Positions 20,061 to 29,235 of a DNA stretch of 64,000 nucleotides are shown in pieces; the stretch's first letter is position 1, and every line of letters begins with the position of its first letter. The notes under the pieces are model-generated. The model saw only the letters and a program-made list of their open reading frames with translations. It searched no databases and was not told the DNA's origin. The DNA is from Hexactinellida sp. DTS-2022 (lineage: Eukaryota; Porifera; Hexactinellida), in NCBI GenBank assembly GCA_028753945.1, contig JAPNXP010000008.1, positions 3,720,001-3,784,000 of the forward strand, read 5' to 3'. The position numbers and the translations under genes were made by a program.

Positions 20061-21773
20061 ATGCAACCTGAGAATACCAACGGTCACAGCACGGAGCCCC
20101 ACTCGATAGACGCTCTCTGCTCCTCCCTCATAAAGGAGTTCCTCGTCAGACGCGGCCTCAAGCAAACTCTCCTGGCCTTCAGTCAGGAATGTAGGAGCGT
20201 TACCAGTGGACAAGTGCTGTCTAGTAGGAAGGAGCTGGCTCAGGCCGTGGGAATGGAGGAAGCTATGAAACGTAACAAGAGCACCTCAAGGCCTCTGACT
20301 ACTATTCTAGAGGTGCTGATAAAGAATATCAGACTTTCTATAACGAGCCAGCTCTCCTCCAAGCCGTTTCCTCTCGCGCATTCATTCTCTGCTTTCCCTC
20401 ACAAGGCAACCAATGCAGACTCGGGAAATAACAGTGATATCGATTCCACCGCCAAACACGTGTCTCTCGTCGCTAACACTAATTCCCCAGCCCGCGGCGC
20501 CCCAAAGCAGCAGCGACCCAAGCAGTCCCAGTTCCTGCGATCAGCTGATCCAGACGCGACGTCAGCTGACCCCGTCCGCAGCGCCGAGAGAGACACGCTG
20601 GAGCTGTTCATCCCCACTCCCCACGCGCAGGCCATCTGTCTGGAGGACCTGGACGAGACGGACCTCAGCTCCATCCAGGCCCCGCCGCCCCCCGTCGGGC
20701 CGGTGCCAGCCCCCTCACACCCGGTCTCTTACAAGGAGGCGGTCTCGCTCCGGAGGATCCTATTCGGGACCGCCACTGGTCGCTCCTTCAACCAGGAGTG
20801 GAAGCGACAGGGGTTCTTCTTCTGCGACCTGCCGGACATAGAGTTCGGACTGATTCAGCTCAAGGGCGGTCCCTGCGGCCTCCTCGCCGCCCTGCAGGCG
20901 CAGATCCTGAAGTACCTTCTCTTCCAGAGCGAGCAGCCGACCGGCAAAGCCCTCCGTCCCGCGGGCGCCCTCCGGAGGCTGGCCCTGCGCGAGGCTCTCT
21001 CCGAGGTGCTCTGGCGGGCCGGAGGACGCAGGAGCGCGTCCGTGGCGCTGCTGGCCCCCGCCCCGCACTTCGGATCCAACTCTGGATACAAGTGCGATCA
21101 GCTGACCGAGTTCCTGCAGGTGCACCTGCTGAGGAGCCAGGAGGAACTGAGTGCCTTCCTGGAGCAGCACCTGGGCGAGTTCATGCACGAGAGTGCGGGC
21201 TGCGTGCTGCTGCTGTTCTCAGCGCTGCTCTCGCGGGGGCTCGCGGCCGCCGAGAGGGACATGGACCCGGGCAGTCAGCTGATCGGCGCGCACGGCTACT
21301 GCACGCAGGAGATGGTTAACCTGCTCCTGACCGGTCGGGCCGTGTCCAACGTGTTCAACGGAGATATGCAGCTTAACTCTGGGGGCGACACGGCTATCCT
21401 GCTGAAGGGAGTGCCCGCCGTGAGTGACGTAGGACTGCTCTCTCTGTTCGAGCACTACGGGTCCTGCACTGTCGGGAGCCACCTGAAGGAGCCCGAGTTC
21501 CCTGTGTGGGTGGTCTGCTCCGAGAGCCACTTCACAGTCCTGTTCAACACGAATAGGAACCTCATGAAGGACTGGAGACTGGAGAAGAAGTTCGATTTAC
21601 TGTACTACGACGGTTTGTCGAGACAAGAGGAGCTGATTCGCCTAACGATAGACACACGAACAGGCGTATCTCCCGTGCACAACTCTTCGCTGGTTCCTCC
21701 TCTCGAGCTGTGCGTCCGCACCAAGTGGAGCAGAGCTCTGGTAGACTGGAACGGCACTGACCCGATCCTTTAA
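20061..21773 (+). CDS. MINDY4: MINDY4-type K48-ubiquitin deubiquitinase
   Basis: A 570-residue single-exon gene. The N-terminus (SLIKEFLVRRGLKQTLLAF) matches the small helical N-domain of MINDY4. A serine/proline-rich linker covers about 110-215. The catalytic domain has QLKGGPCGLLAALQA with the nucleophile Cys272, GAHGYCTQEMVNLLLTGRA, and VVCSESHFTVLFN with the catalytic His490. The end (PPLELCVRTKW then WNGTDPIL) is the MINDY4 signature. MINDY enzymes trim K48-linked ubiquitin chains. The linker is shorter than in vertebrates (757 aa in human). A TTG codon is open 13 codons upstream, but ATG at 20061 is the first methionine. GC-rich, unlike the AT-rich flanks. Confidence 0.95.
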   Translation: MQPENTNGHSTEPHSIDALCSSLIKEFLVRRGLKQTLLAFSQECRSVTSGQVLSSRKELAQAVGMEEAMKRNKSTSRPLTTILEVLIKNIRLSITSQLSSKPFPLAHSFSAFPHKATNADSGNNSDIDSTAKHVSLVANTNSPARGAPKQQRPKQSQFLRSADPDATSADPVRSAERDTLELFIPTPHAQAICLEDLDETDLSSIQAPPPPVGPVPAPSHPVSYKEAVSLRRILFGTATGRSFNQEWKRQGFFFCDLPDIEFGLIQLKGGPCGLLAALQAQILKYLLFQSEQPTGKALRPAGALRRLALREALSEVLWRAGGRRSASVALLAPAPHFGSNSGYKCDQLTEFLQVHLLRSQEELSAFLEQHLGEFMHESAGCVLLLFSALLSRGLAAAERDMDPGSQLIGAHGYCTQEMVNLLLTGRAVSNVFNGDMQLNSGGDTAILLKGVPAVSDVGLLSLFEHYGSCTVGSHLKEPEFPVWVVCSESHFTVLFNTNRNLMKDWRLEKKFDLLYYDGLSRQEELIRLTIDTRTGVSPVHNSSLVPPLELCVRTKWSRALVDWNGTDPIL

Positions 21774-22156
21774 ACTTTTCAAACTTATTTATTGACAAAC
21801 TGTATGTACCGCTATAAATACTCAAACCTTAGATATTTATTATCACACTCTTACACAGATAGTAGACATCTTTATCAGCCATTAAACTAACTAGTCACCA
21901 ACAGTATTCTAATTTGATTCTTAAACAACATGGAACTTATAACTTATTTCGATTATTACTAACGAACAAACAAACAAAAAAAAGATGAGTCTCGTAAAGA
22001 AACTCACTTAAAATTCACTTACTTATTATATCATAGTAGTGCTTGATAATACAAGTATTATAGACATATACTAATGCAAATTCTATAGTAGTAATATGGT
22101 TATGTCATTGAAACATTTGGTCGATATTCCTATTTTATTGGTTCACTGCATAGGTA
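21774..22156. other. Intergenic spacer
   Basis: AT-rich DNA between MINDY4 and POLR3G. A short CAAA-rich tract at about 21963-21980 resembles the tail of the 340-bp repeats. No gene is supported. Confidence 0.4.
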
Positions 22157-22729
22157 ATGTATCGCCGTAGCGTCAACGTGTTTAGTAGGGAAAGCATAAA
22201 GATAGAAAGTGAGCCAGAAGAACTATTTTCAAAGTTCCCCAAGCCTATAAAGCAGATAGATCAGTACACACAAGAGGAAGACAGGTGGTGTCTCGAGGCT
22301 AAGAGAAAGTTTCTAAAGAGTATGCGTAGTTCTTCTCACTTCTCGCAAACACACACTGACACTCACAAAGGTTATGTAATTAGCGAGTTAGAGAGTAAGT
22401 CGGTTGGTAGAGCTAATAAACAGAGAGCTCCTGGGGATTTCTATATACCCGGAATGCCTGTAGAATTAATGTCAGTAAAGGGAAAAAGTAAAAAGATAAA
22501 GAAAAGGAAAATAAAAAAAGTGAAGAGTTCAACAAAGCCCGGAGATCCAGAGGCTAGTTCTGGGGAAGAGGGAGGGAAGAAGAAGCCCAGCGATTCTGAG
22601 AGCGAACAGGAAGAAGTAGTTTCCCACTCGTCAGGCGAGGAGGCGGGAGACTACGCGAACACACACTTCGATAACGGAGAGGATGACCTGCCTTCGGACA
22701 AGAGTGAGGGAGAAGGGGACTACTATTAG
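22157..22729 (+). CDS. POLR3G: RNA polymerase III subunit RPC7
   Basis: A 190-residue intronless protein. The N-terminal half contains LFSKFPKPIKQ and EEDRWCLEAKRKFLKSM, matching the RPC7 block of an aromatic-proline stretch followed by a helix. A lysine-rich region (about 110-135) is followed by an acidic tail ending in NTHFDNGEDD and GEGDYY. This agrees with the conserved RPC7 C-terminus (N..F..G.DD). RPC7 joins RPC3 and RPC6 in the Pol III heterotrimer needed for initiation. The G and GL paralogues cannot be told apart here. Confidence 0.88.
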   Translation: MYRRSVNVFSRESIKIESEPEELFSKFPKPIKQIDQYTQEEDRWCLEAKRKFLKSMRSSSHFSQTHTDTHKGYVISELESKSVGRANKQRAPGDFYIPGMPVELMSVKGKSKKIKKRKIKKVKSSTKPGDPEASSGEEGGKKKPSDSESEQEEVVSHSSGEEAGDYANTHFDNGEDDLPSDKSEGEGDYY

Positions 22730-23072
22730 GGCACTGGATTAAGTATATCTGGAAGGTGTTTGGATAAACTAAGAAATATGTTTGTTCTCTGATGAGATGT
22801 CTCTAGAGTATAGAGTTAAAATTAGTTTCAGATGTGAAGCCAATAATCTCAATTTAATAAACTCAATTTTGTTCAAAGAGGTTTAATAACATCATACTCT
22901 GGAGAATGGTAGGCTTTGTACTCACATTTGTAGAAAACATTTATATTTACTGATAATTTGTTTTATATAGACTATTTTAAATTGCTACACACACAAAATG
23001 AAATTCATTTGGAAATTGTCTCCGCCAGAAAAACTTCTGGACTGACTCCTTCGGATAAAAGTTACTTACGTA

Positions 23073-23259
23073 CATTCAACTCTCGTTATAACGAAGTGCT
23101 TGGGACCTATAAATTCCTTCGTTATATCCGGATATTCGTTATAAGCGGATAATAATTAGTGCATTTATTGCTTTGGAGGAAAATTTCCATTTCGTTGTAA
23201 CTATGTATATGTAGGCGGTTATTCGTTATATCCGACTTCGTTACAACGGGAGTTCACTG
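23073..23259. mobile_element. pogo/Tigger-like MITE (GTTATAACGAAGT family)
   Basis: TA-flanked unit of about 187 bp. Left CATTCAACTCTCGTTATAAC, right GTTACAACGGGAGTTCACTG. The interior shares AAATTTCCATTTCGTT and ATATCCGGATATTCG with the copies at 11250, 56902 and 60244. It lies between POLR3G and the tandem-DED gene, 11 bp from the fold-back element that follows. Confidence 0.82.
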
Positions 23260-23278
23260 TAATTGATATTTACTTTAA

Positions 23279-23430
23279 GAATTTACTTATCCACCGATCA
23301 TCAGCGTTTGTATTAAATAACCTGGATAGTTTCTAACGATGGTGTTTTTTATAAACATAAAAAACACCATCGGTAGAAACTATCCAGGTTATTTAATACA
23401 AACGCCGATGATCGGTGGATAAGTAAACTC
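23279..23430. mobile_element. Fold-back MITE with 9-bp target duplication
   Basis: A 152-bp unit that is almost wholly one hairpin. Arms of about 70 bp run from GAATTTACTTATCCACC and its inverse GGTGGATAAGTAAACTC to the centre around 23350. Flanks are the perfect direct repeat TTACTTTAA (23270-23278 and 23431-23439). A 9-bp duplication is what Mutator-like transposases make, so this could be moved in trans by a MULE, although its ends differ from the 38738-48331 element. Confidence 0.85.
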
Positions 23431-23495
23431 TTACTTTAATACATACCACATTTGTAGCAAATAATAGTACTTAGAGTCTTAGATAGTGTAGATTG

Positions 23496-24053
23496 TCAGT
23501 TGAACGCATTTCTGACGATATCCAGATACACTCTTAGGGCAGAATCGTTTCTGGACATCTCTATAAATACTTGTTGTAGGAAATCAATGTTGGTGTCTGT
23601 GATTACTCTCTTAGCCTTCAGTTTATTGAACACATCATACACGTGTTTGTAGCTGGTCTGTCCAGTGAACGCCTGTGTGAGGAACAGCAGAGATTCGAAA
23701 TGGTGAGGAGGAGAAGCCTTCATTTTAGTATCCAACTCAACTGCTAGATATTTCAGAGATTTGTACAGTTTTGGTCTTGGTATAAGAGAGACTCTCTCAA
23801 TAATATTTTGCACTTGTTCTCTTCGTAATTTCATCTGAATGTAATTTAGAATGGATTGCAAATATTCACAATTTATATCGAGAGGATTCTCCTTTTGTTC
23901 AAATATCATAGATAGAATTTCACCAGCACCTTGGCAAGTTTCCAATGTTTCTAGTGGAATATAATCCTGTGCGAAGAATCTGAGAGAAGATAGGAAGAGC
24001 TCGTCTGGACATAACTTCCCAATTATTGAGAGCTGCTGTATGAATTGCTGCAT
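23496..24053 (-). CDS. Tandem death-effector-domain-like protein
   Basis: A 185-residue single-exon protein with two similar helical domains, residues about 5-85 and 95-180. The first has LFLSSLRFFAQDYIPLETLE, which matches the DED helix-2/3 pattern L.SLKFL..DYI. The second has ESLLFLTQAF, then DVFNKLKAKRVITDTNIDFL and EMSRNDSALRVYL. That follows the DED order of an F..L..K...  block, N..FL, and a variant of the R.DLL motif. Two DEDs with nothing else is the layout of FLIP short forms and caspase-8 prodomains, which control caspase-8 assembly. No caspase domain follows on this strand. Similarity is weak enough that another helical fold cannot be excluded. Confidence 0.6.
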   Translation of the reverse strand: MQQFIQQLSIIGKLCPDELFLSSLRFFAQDYIPLETLETCQGAGEILSMIFEQKENPLDINCEYLQSILNYIQMKLRREQVQNIIERVSLIPRPKLYKSLKYLAVELDTKMKASPPHHFESLLFLTQAFTGQTSYKHVYDVFNKLKAKRVITDTNIDFLQQVFIEMSRNDSALRVYLDIVRNAFN

Positions 24054-24349
24054 TTGCCCTTTGCTTGCATATTACATTTCATCTTATTTACCTATGACAA
24101 CTCATTCGTAATATGAGATTCATTTAGTCAATTATGAGATCGCAAATGCATTGGTTGTACGATTTCTCAATTATTGCTGTAGACTGTGGTCATATTGCAA
24201 ATGCAAATCCGTCTAATATGTTGAATGAAACCTCTTTTGATAGAATTTAATAAAATTCTAAACATTTATTTAATTAATTAATTATAACTTTATAAGACGT
24301 ACACTATTACTACCTCTCTCAACATAATTAGATTTATACTTCTCTGGGT

Positions 24350-25198
24350 ATGGCGTCTAACTGCGTCAGTCCGGACTCCCTTCCTATGGAGAGAATGCAG
24401 ATATCTGATCCCATACTGTTCTACCAGAGCAAGAACGGCCCAGTAGACACGATCACCTGTCAGCTGACCGCCCCGCCCGGGCTTAGCAATCCCCGCTCCA
24501 TCCTCTACGAAGCCAAGAGCAACAGTCTCTTCGTTGTGGACTCCGACAACAAACGGGTCGTGGTGCTGACCATGGGTTGGCAGCTGGTGTGCATGTTCGG
24601 GGAGGGGGAGTTTGAGTCTCCCTGGGGCGTGGCTGTGCTCGCGGACGCCGTGTTCGTAACTGACGTGGGGAACCATGGATTGCTGAAGTTCTCCCTGTCA
24701 GACTTCTCTCTGGTGTCGAAGGCGAGCTCCACTGACAACAAGAAGCTGAAAGAACCGCGAGGAATTGCCGCGGATGGGAAAGAGCTTTTCGTAGCGGACT
24801 CGGGTAGCCACACGATTTCCGTTTTCAGTTCGGATCTAGAGTTTCTGAAGTACATCGGGTCGGGCGACCTCTGGTTCCCTCGAGACGTGGGGCTGACTCA
24901 TGACTCCATTCTGACACTCGACAAGTCCGACTTTTGTATGCATTTATTCTCAAAAGATGGAGAGAGGAAGAGCAGCATAATCCCTTTGGACCCGAAAAGG
25001 ATATCCAGCCCCCTATTCTTCAGCATTGACAACTCGGGAAATATAATTATCAGCGACTACGAGGCTAAATCTATACGCGTGTTCGACCTAACAGGGAGGA
25101 GCATCCATACTATTGAGGTCTCCGAGTGTCCCAAGGGAGTAATTGTTGTTCAAGATAAGTTGATATGCTGCTACGCTAATACCATTCAGATATTTTAG
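24350..25198 (+). CDS. NHL-repeat beta-propeller protein (propeller only)
   Basis: A 282-residue single-exon gene. NHL repeats fill residues about 45-280: ILYEAKSNSLFVVDSDNKRV, GVAVLADAVFVTDVGNHGLL, GIAADGKELFVADSGSHTIS, VGLTHDSILTLDKSD and FSIDNSGNIIISDYEAKSIR. The N-terminal 40 residues have no zinc finger. It has the same layout and length as the protein at 12078-12896, but the codon use here is GC-rich. The role is unknown; propeller-only NHL proteins may work as binding scaffolds. Confidence 0.82.
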   Translation: MASNCVSPDSLPMERMQISDPILFYQSKNGPVDTITCQLTAPPGLSNPRSILYEAKSNSLFVVDSDNKRVVVLTMGWQLVCMFGEGEFESPWGVAVLADAVFVTDVGNHGLLKFSLSDFSLVSKASSTDNKKLKEPRGIAADGKELFVADSGSHTISVFSSDLEFLKYIGSGDLWFPRDVGLTHDSILTLDKSDFCMHLFSKDGERKSSIIPLDPKRISSPLFFSIDNSGNIIISDYEAKSIRVFDLTGRSIHTIEVSECPKGVIVVQDKLICCYANTIQIF

Positions 25199-25391
25199 TA
25201 TCAATTTTAATGGCAAAAATGGTATTTTCTATCGTACGAAACTCAAGGCCTGAATTGTTATTTGTTTATGGAAATTCCCGAAATATTAATATAATGCGAT
25301 AATTGTGATGTACCTAAAATAGATTTCCCCAGCATATATAGATTATATACCAACCCTGTCCATGCTACCAATAATAGGACGTTATCATGTA

Positions 25392-25583
25392 CAGTCAGGT
25401 CTGCTTATTGTGAACATTTTTCGTCTGCTTAATATGAAGAACTTTTTATTATGAACCAGCCCTATGGTCCCAATTTAACAACTTACATAGGGTTTGTATT
25501 AAGTTGAGTTCGCTTATTATGAATTCTCTATTATGAACACTATTTTTGGACCCTTGAATGTTCATAATTAAAGAACCTGACTG
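25392..25583. mobile_element. pogo/Tigger-like MITE just upstream of PUF60 (GCTTATTGTGAAC family)
   Basis: TA-flanked unit of about 192 bp. Left CAGTCAGGTCTGCTTATTGT, right ATAATTAAAGAACCTGACTG. The terminal CAGTCAGGT is perfectly inverted. It ends 58 bp before the PUF60 ATG. Partial relatives are at 48453-48568 and 58273-58373. Confidence 0.82.
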
Positions 25584-25641
25584 TATTAACCGCTTAGCTG
25601 GTTTAACCCCTATCGCTTTATTAGGACAGAATAGTAGGAGC

Positions 25642-26853
25642 ATGATCGGTGCCTCTATCAACATATATGGCATAACGGGGCTCACGGAAGAGGAGGAGGA
25701 TAAGCTGAAGAGAGCTAAGCAGTACGCACTGGAGGAGACCATGAAGTTCGCTCAGTCTCAGCAGGCGCACAACCAGCAGAACCAGATGCTCGCGCTGGCG
25801 GACGCGGCCCAGCGACAGCGGGCCCTCCTGCTCATGTCCCGCATATACGTGGGCAGCATATACTACGAGCTGGGGGAGGACACGCTGAAAACCGCGTTCT
25901 GTCCGTTCGGCACCGTTAAGAGCATCAACATGTCCTGGGACGCCATCACCATGAAGCACAAGGGCTACGCGTTCGTGGAGTTCGAGACGGTGGACGCGGC
26001 CCAGCTGTCTCTGGAGCAGATGGACGGGGCGCTCATGGGCGGGAGGCCCGTAAAGGTGGGCAGACCCAACAACGTGCCGCAAGCCGCCCCCATATTCGCC
26101 AAGATGAACGAGGAGGCGCGCGAGTACCACCGAGTGTACGTGGCCTCTATAAACCTGGACGTGACGGAGGAGGAGCTGAAGAGTGTATTCGAGGTGTTCG
26201 GGCCGGTCCGCAGCGTGCAGCTGGCGCCTGACGTAAATCCTACCAAGCACAGGGGCTGGGGCTACGTGGAGTACGCCACGCAGAAGTCTTGCGACGAAGC
26301 GATCGGCAGCATGAACCTGTTTACGCTGGGCGGGCAGTACCTGAGGGTGGGCCGCGCCCTGACGCCCCCCCTCCCGCTGATGCCCCCTAACGCCAATCTG
26401 CCCTACACGGGCGCCGGTCTCGCGGGGCTGTCCCTCCCGGACAGCGGGCTGTCAGGGCTGCTGGGACAGCCCGAGCTGAGTCTGCAGCAGGAGGAGAGCG
26501 TGAGCATATCCGGCAGCAACGCGCGGCTCCTGGTGATGCACAAGCTCTCGCGCAAGACTGAGTCCCGCGTGACGGTGCTGAGGAACATGGTCGGGCCGGA
26601 GGACATCGACCAGGAGCTGGAGGGGGAGGTCAACGAGGAGTGCAGCAAGTACGGACGCGTGCAGCGAGTGGTGGTGTACCAGGAGACACAGGAGGACGGG
26701 TCTGTCATTGTGAAGATATTCGTGCTCTTCTCCTCAGCTGAGGAGAGCCAGAGAGCTTCGGACTCACTCGATGGGCGCTATTTCAGTGGTCGCGTGGTTA
26801 GGGCGGAGTTGTATGATGAATCAAAGTTCAGTATTAACGACCTATCTGGTTAG
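25642..26853 (+). CDS. PUF60: PUF60 splicing factor (Half pint)
   Basis: A 403-residue protein from the ATG at 25642. RRM1 is at about 67-145 (RIYVGSIYYEL with MKHKGYAFVEFE), RRM2 at about 165-242 (RVYVASINLD with HRGWGYVEY) and a C-terminal UHM at about 310-400 ending in GRYFSGRVVRAELYDE. The spacer RVGRALTPPLPL is a PUF60 signature. The protein binds U-rich tracts and helps U2AF recognise 3' splice sites; the UHM binds ULM peptides such as those of SF3B1. The frame stays open upstream into the MITE at 25392-25583, but those codons are transposon DNA. An upstream non-coding or short coding exon is possible because an AG acceptor-like site precedes the ATG. Confidence 0.94.
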   Translation: MIGASINIYGITGLTEEEEDKLKRAKQYALEETMKFAQSQQAHNQQNQMLALADAAQRQRALLLMSRIYVGSIYYELGEDTLKTAFCPFGTVKSINMSWDAITMKHKGYAFVEFETVDAAQLSLEQMDGALMGGRPVKVGRPNNVPQAAPIFAKMNEEAREYHRVYVASINLDVTEEELKSVFEVFGPVRSVQLAPDVNPTKHRGWGYVEYATQKSCDEAIGSMNLFTLGGQYLRVGRALTPPLPLMPPNANLPYTGAGLAGLSLPDSGLSGLLGQPELSLQQEESVSISGSNARLLVMHKLSRKTESRVTVLRNMVGPEDIDQELEGEVNEECSKYGRVQRVVVYQETQEDGSVIVKIFVLFSSAEESQRASDSLDGRYFSGRVVRAELYDESKFSINDLSG

Positions 26854-27293
26854 GCTATCCAGGTGTTGTACTGATAAGATAGAGAGTATTGTTATACTGG
26901 CTGGAGCAGAACTAATAGTGCCACAGTTCTTTGTGTGGTATTGTGATAAAGAAATATTGCTGATGCTAGCAAGAAATTCATAATATACTTTACTCTCGAT
27001 TCCATTAATTTAGGTGTACCATTGGGTACTTAGTACATGGAATTAATGCAACACGTGTACTACTAAATCTAGTTTAGAGATCATCCCAAATAAATATGGC
27101 TTGTACTTTCAGTTCCACAGAAATAGGATTGTATTATTCCAGTTTGTTTACTATTTGGCATTCATGGACCCTCTGTATTATTTATGTTCTGATAACTTGT
27201 TAACCAATTATACTACAACAAACTATAATAGAGTTTTACAGCAGTTCCTCAGTTGACATCCGTATAACTATTCCCTAATTAAGAATTCGTACA
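26854..27293. other. Intergenic spacer
   Basis: AT-rich interval between PUF60 and the dehydratase gene. No repeat or gene can be supported; a short imperfect repeat of CATGGAATTAATG/CCATTAATTTAGG lies near 27000-27050. Confidence 0.35.
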
Positions 27294-28304
27294 ATGACAA
27301 GTAGTGAGGTAACGAACTTGTCCGATTTACTTGTGCCCACTCCACTGGTCCGCTTCCCCTCTGTTTCCTCTCCGCTCTCCCACGCCTACCCACACACGGT
27401 GCTCCTCAAACTCGAGAATCTACAGAATTCGTCCTCCTACAAGATACGCGGTATAGGTAACATGTGCATAAAGCGGTGCAAGGAGGGCGTTAAGCACTTG
27501 GTCTGTTCCTCTGGGGGGAACGCAGGGCTAGCGGGCGTGTTCGCAGCGAACAGACTTAAAGTTCCAATCACAGTTTACCTGCCATCCTCTACGCCTAACT
27601 ACGTGACGGAGCGCTTGAAGGTGCAAGGTGCAAATGTAATTGTGAAAGGAGATGTGTGGAGCGTGGCTGACGAGAGCGCGCGAGAGGCATGTGAGCAGGA
27701 AGGGTTTGGGTACATCCCTCCTTATGAGCACCCCTATATCTGGGAGGGGCATGCGTCCGTGGTGCATGAGATACACCAGGAGCTGAGCGCCAGGGGAGAG
27801 TCAGAGGCACCGGATCTGGTGATCGTGGCCGTAGGCGGAGGGGGCCTGCTTAACGGGGTCATACAGGGACTGGGGGAAGTCGGTTGGGAGAGCACTAAAG
27901 TATTAGGGATGGAGACAATAGGAGCAGACTGCTTAAACCAATCTTACAAATCGGGTCAATCAGTCTCTTTAATGGAGATCACGAGTATTGCTAAGACCCT
28001 TGGAGCTAAATGCCCCTCCCCCACTGCCTTACAGCACGTGCTAGCAGGCAGAGCCGTGAGCGCAGCGGTTACAGACGCAGCTGCCGTGGAGGCGTGCCTT
28101 AAGTTCGCAGACGAATACAGAATGCTGGTAGAGCCGTCCTGTGGAGCAGCCCTCTCAGCTGTGTACGACCTGTCGGTTATAGGCAGCCTGCAGAAGAGTG
28201 GTGCGCTGCCGGATAGGAAACTTAGGATTGTGGTTATCGTGTGTGGAGGCAGCGTTATTAACTTAAATCAGTTACAGGAGTGGAAAGTAGCTTTTAACTT
28301 GTAA
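27294..28304 (+). CDS. SDS: PLP-dependent L-serine dehydratase (SDS/SDSL-like)
   Basis: A 336-residue intronless fold-type II PLP enzyme. The Schiff-base lysine is K50 in QNSSSYKIRG; most relatives have SGSFKIRG. The substrate loop is CSSGGNAGLAG, whereas typical dehydratases read SSAGNAG. PLP phosphate is held by VAVGGGGLLNG and the C-terminal cysteine motif is VIVCGGSVIN. The reaction is serine (and threonine) to pyruvate/2-oxobutyrate plus ammonia. Length agrees with human SDS (328). Serine racemase is less likely because IPPYEHPYIWEGHASV and the ITSVAK-like ITSIAKTLGAK block are dehydratase features. Confidence 0.88.
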   Translation: MTSSEVTNLSDLLVPTPLVRFPSVSSPLSHAYPHTVLLKLENLQNSSSYKIRGIGNMCIKRCKEGVKHLVCSSGGNAGLAGVFAANRLKVPITVYLPSSTPNYVTERLKVQGANVIVKGDVWSVADESAREACEQEGFGYIPPYEHPYIWEGHASVVHEIHQELSARGESEAPDLVIVAVGGGGLLNGVIQGLGEVGWESTKVLGMETIGADCLNQSYKSGQSVSLMEITSIAKTLGAKCPSPTALQHVLAGRAVSAAVTDAAAVEACLKFADEYRMLVEPSCGAALSAVYDLSVIGSLQKSGALPDRKLRIVVIVCGGSVINLNQLQEWKVAFNL

Positions 28305-29235
28305 CTATAGCTATGCCATTAGATTATCACTTGTTTATAGATACAAATTTGATTTCACACTTATTTATTTTTGTATTTCTCAATTTGTGTATTTATTTTT
28401 GTAATGTATTATGTAATTAACATTAGTTGCTAATTGTATCATGTAGATTCCTTTGGAATATCAGCAAAATATGATCAACTGCTTGAAAGTTTAATTAAAC
28501 TCATAAATATTAGTGATCTGTTTCCAGGCATTTTTAACTTGATGGTATCTTTTAGATATTGTAAATTTAACAGGAGTTTATTAAATCATAATTTGAAATA
28601 GGCACTTTAAATTCATCAGTTTATCCTCGATTGAACTCATAATTTATAATTCAGAAATATCAGTAATTCCATGCATTTTGCCAAGTTAGACAGTTTCTCG
28701 GTTCTATTATTATTAATTGCAAACCGTTCTTTCCCGCTACGGTCGTTTCACATCTTGCACTAGAACTTATCACCTCGCTTATATATTGAACATCATCTTA
28801 AATTTTGGAATTTCAATGTGGTTAATTAAGGTAGACGGTATAGTATTTTAATGAATGGAATTGGTGATATTTAAATGCGTTCTTTTTTTGTCAGTCTGTA
28901 AGAGTTTACTATCATTTTAGTGTGTCTCTCTCACATACAGCTTAATTTTATCCGATAATTGTGTACTATTTTGATAACTTCCCGCAGTAAATCGACCTCT
29001 GTACATCTTTCATCTAAGTAACATTTAATTAAAATTCTAGTTTTAACTTATAAGCATCTGCATGCAGATGCTTATAAGTTAAAACTAGACATATAATATT
29101 TAGTCAAACTTCCGATAGATTTTTCCAATTTCAATTCTCTATCCTCCATTTGCTAAGAAAAGGTAAAACTTGCAATTTCTGAATAATTAATTGATTTTTG
29201 TATTATTACTACAATAATTATTTAGGAGTTGTGAA
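28305..29235. other. AT-rich intergenic region with a perfect 54-bp palindrome
   Basis: No gene is seen. The stretch at 28730-28790 weakly resembles the GC-rich part of the Helitron-like repeat near 17640-17710 (CGCTACG then TTGCACT). The palindrome at 29036-29089 is the only strong structure. Confidence 0.45.
29036..29089. repeat. Perfect 54-bp palindrome without spacer
   Basis: Two 27-bp arms meet at CA|TG in CTGCATGCAG. The left arm is TCTAGTTTTAACTTATAAGC followed by ATCTGCA, and the right arm is its exact complement. In RNA it would form an uninterrupted hairpin; in DNA, a cruciform. No obvious target duplication flanks it. It lies about 150 bp before the VMP1 start codon. Confidence 0.9.

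Noticed and set aside
25558-25641. Upstream in-frame ATG at 25558 as the PUF60 start
   Set aside because: Those codons lie in the right end of a MITE and match nothing in PUF60.
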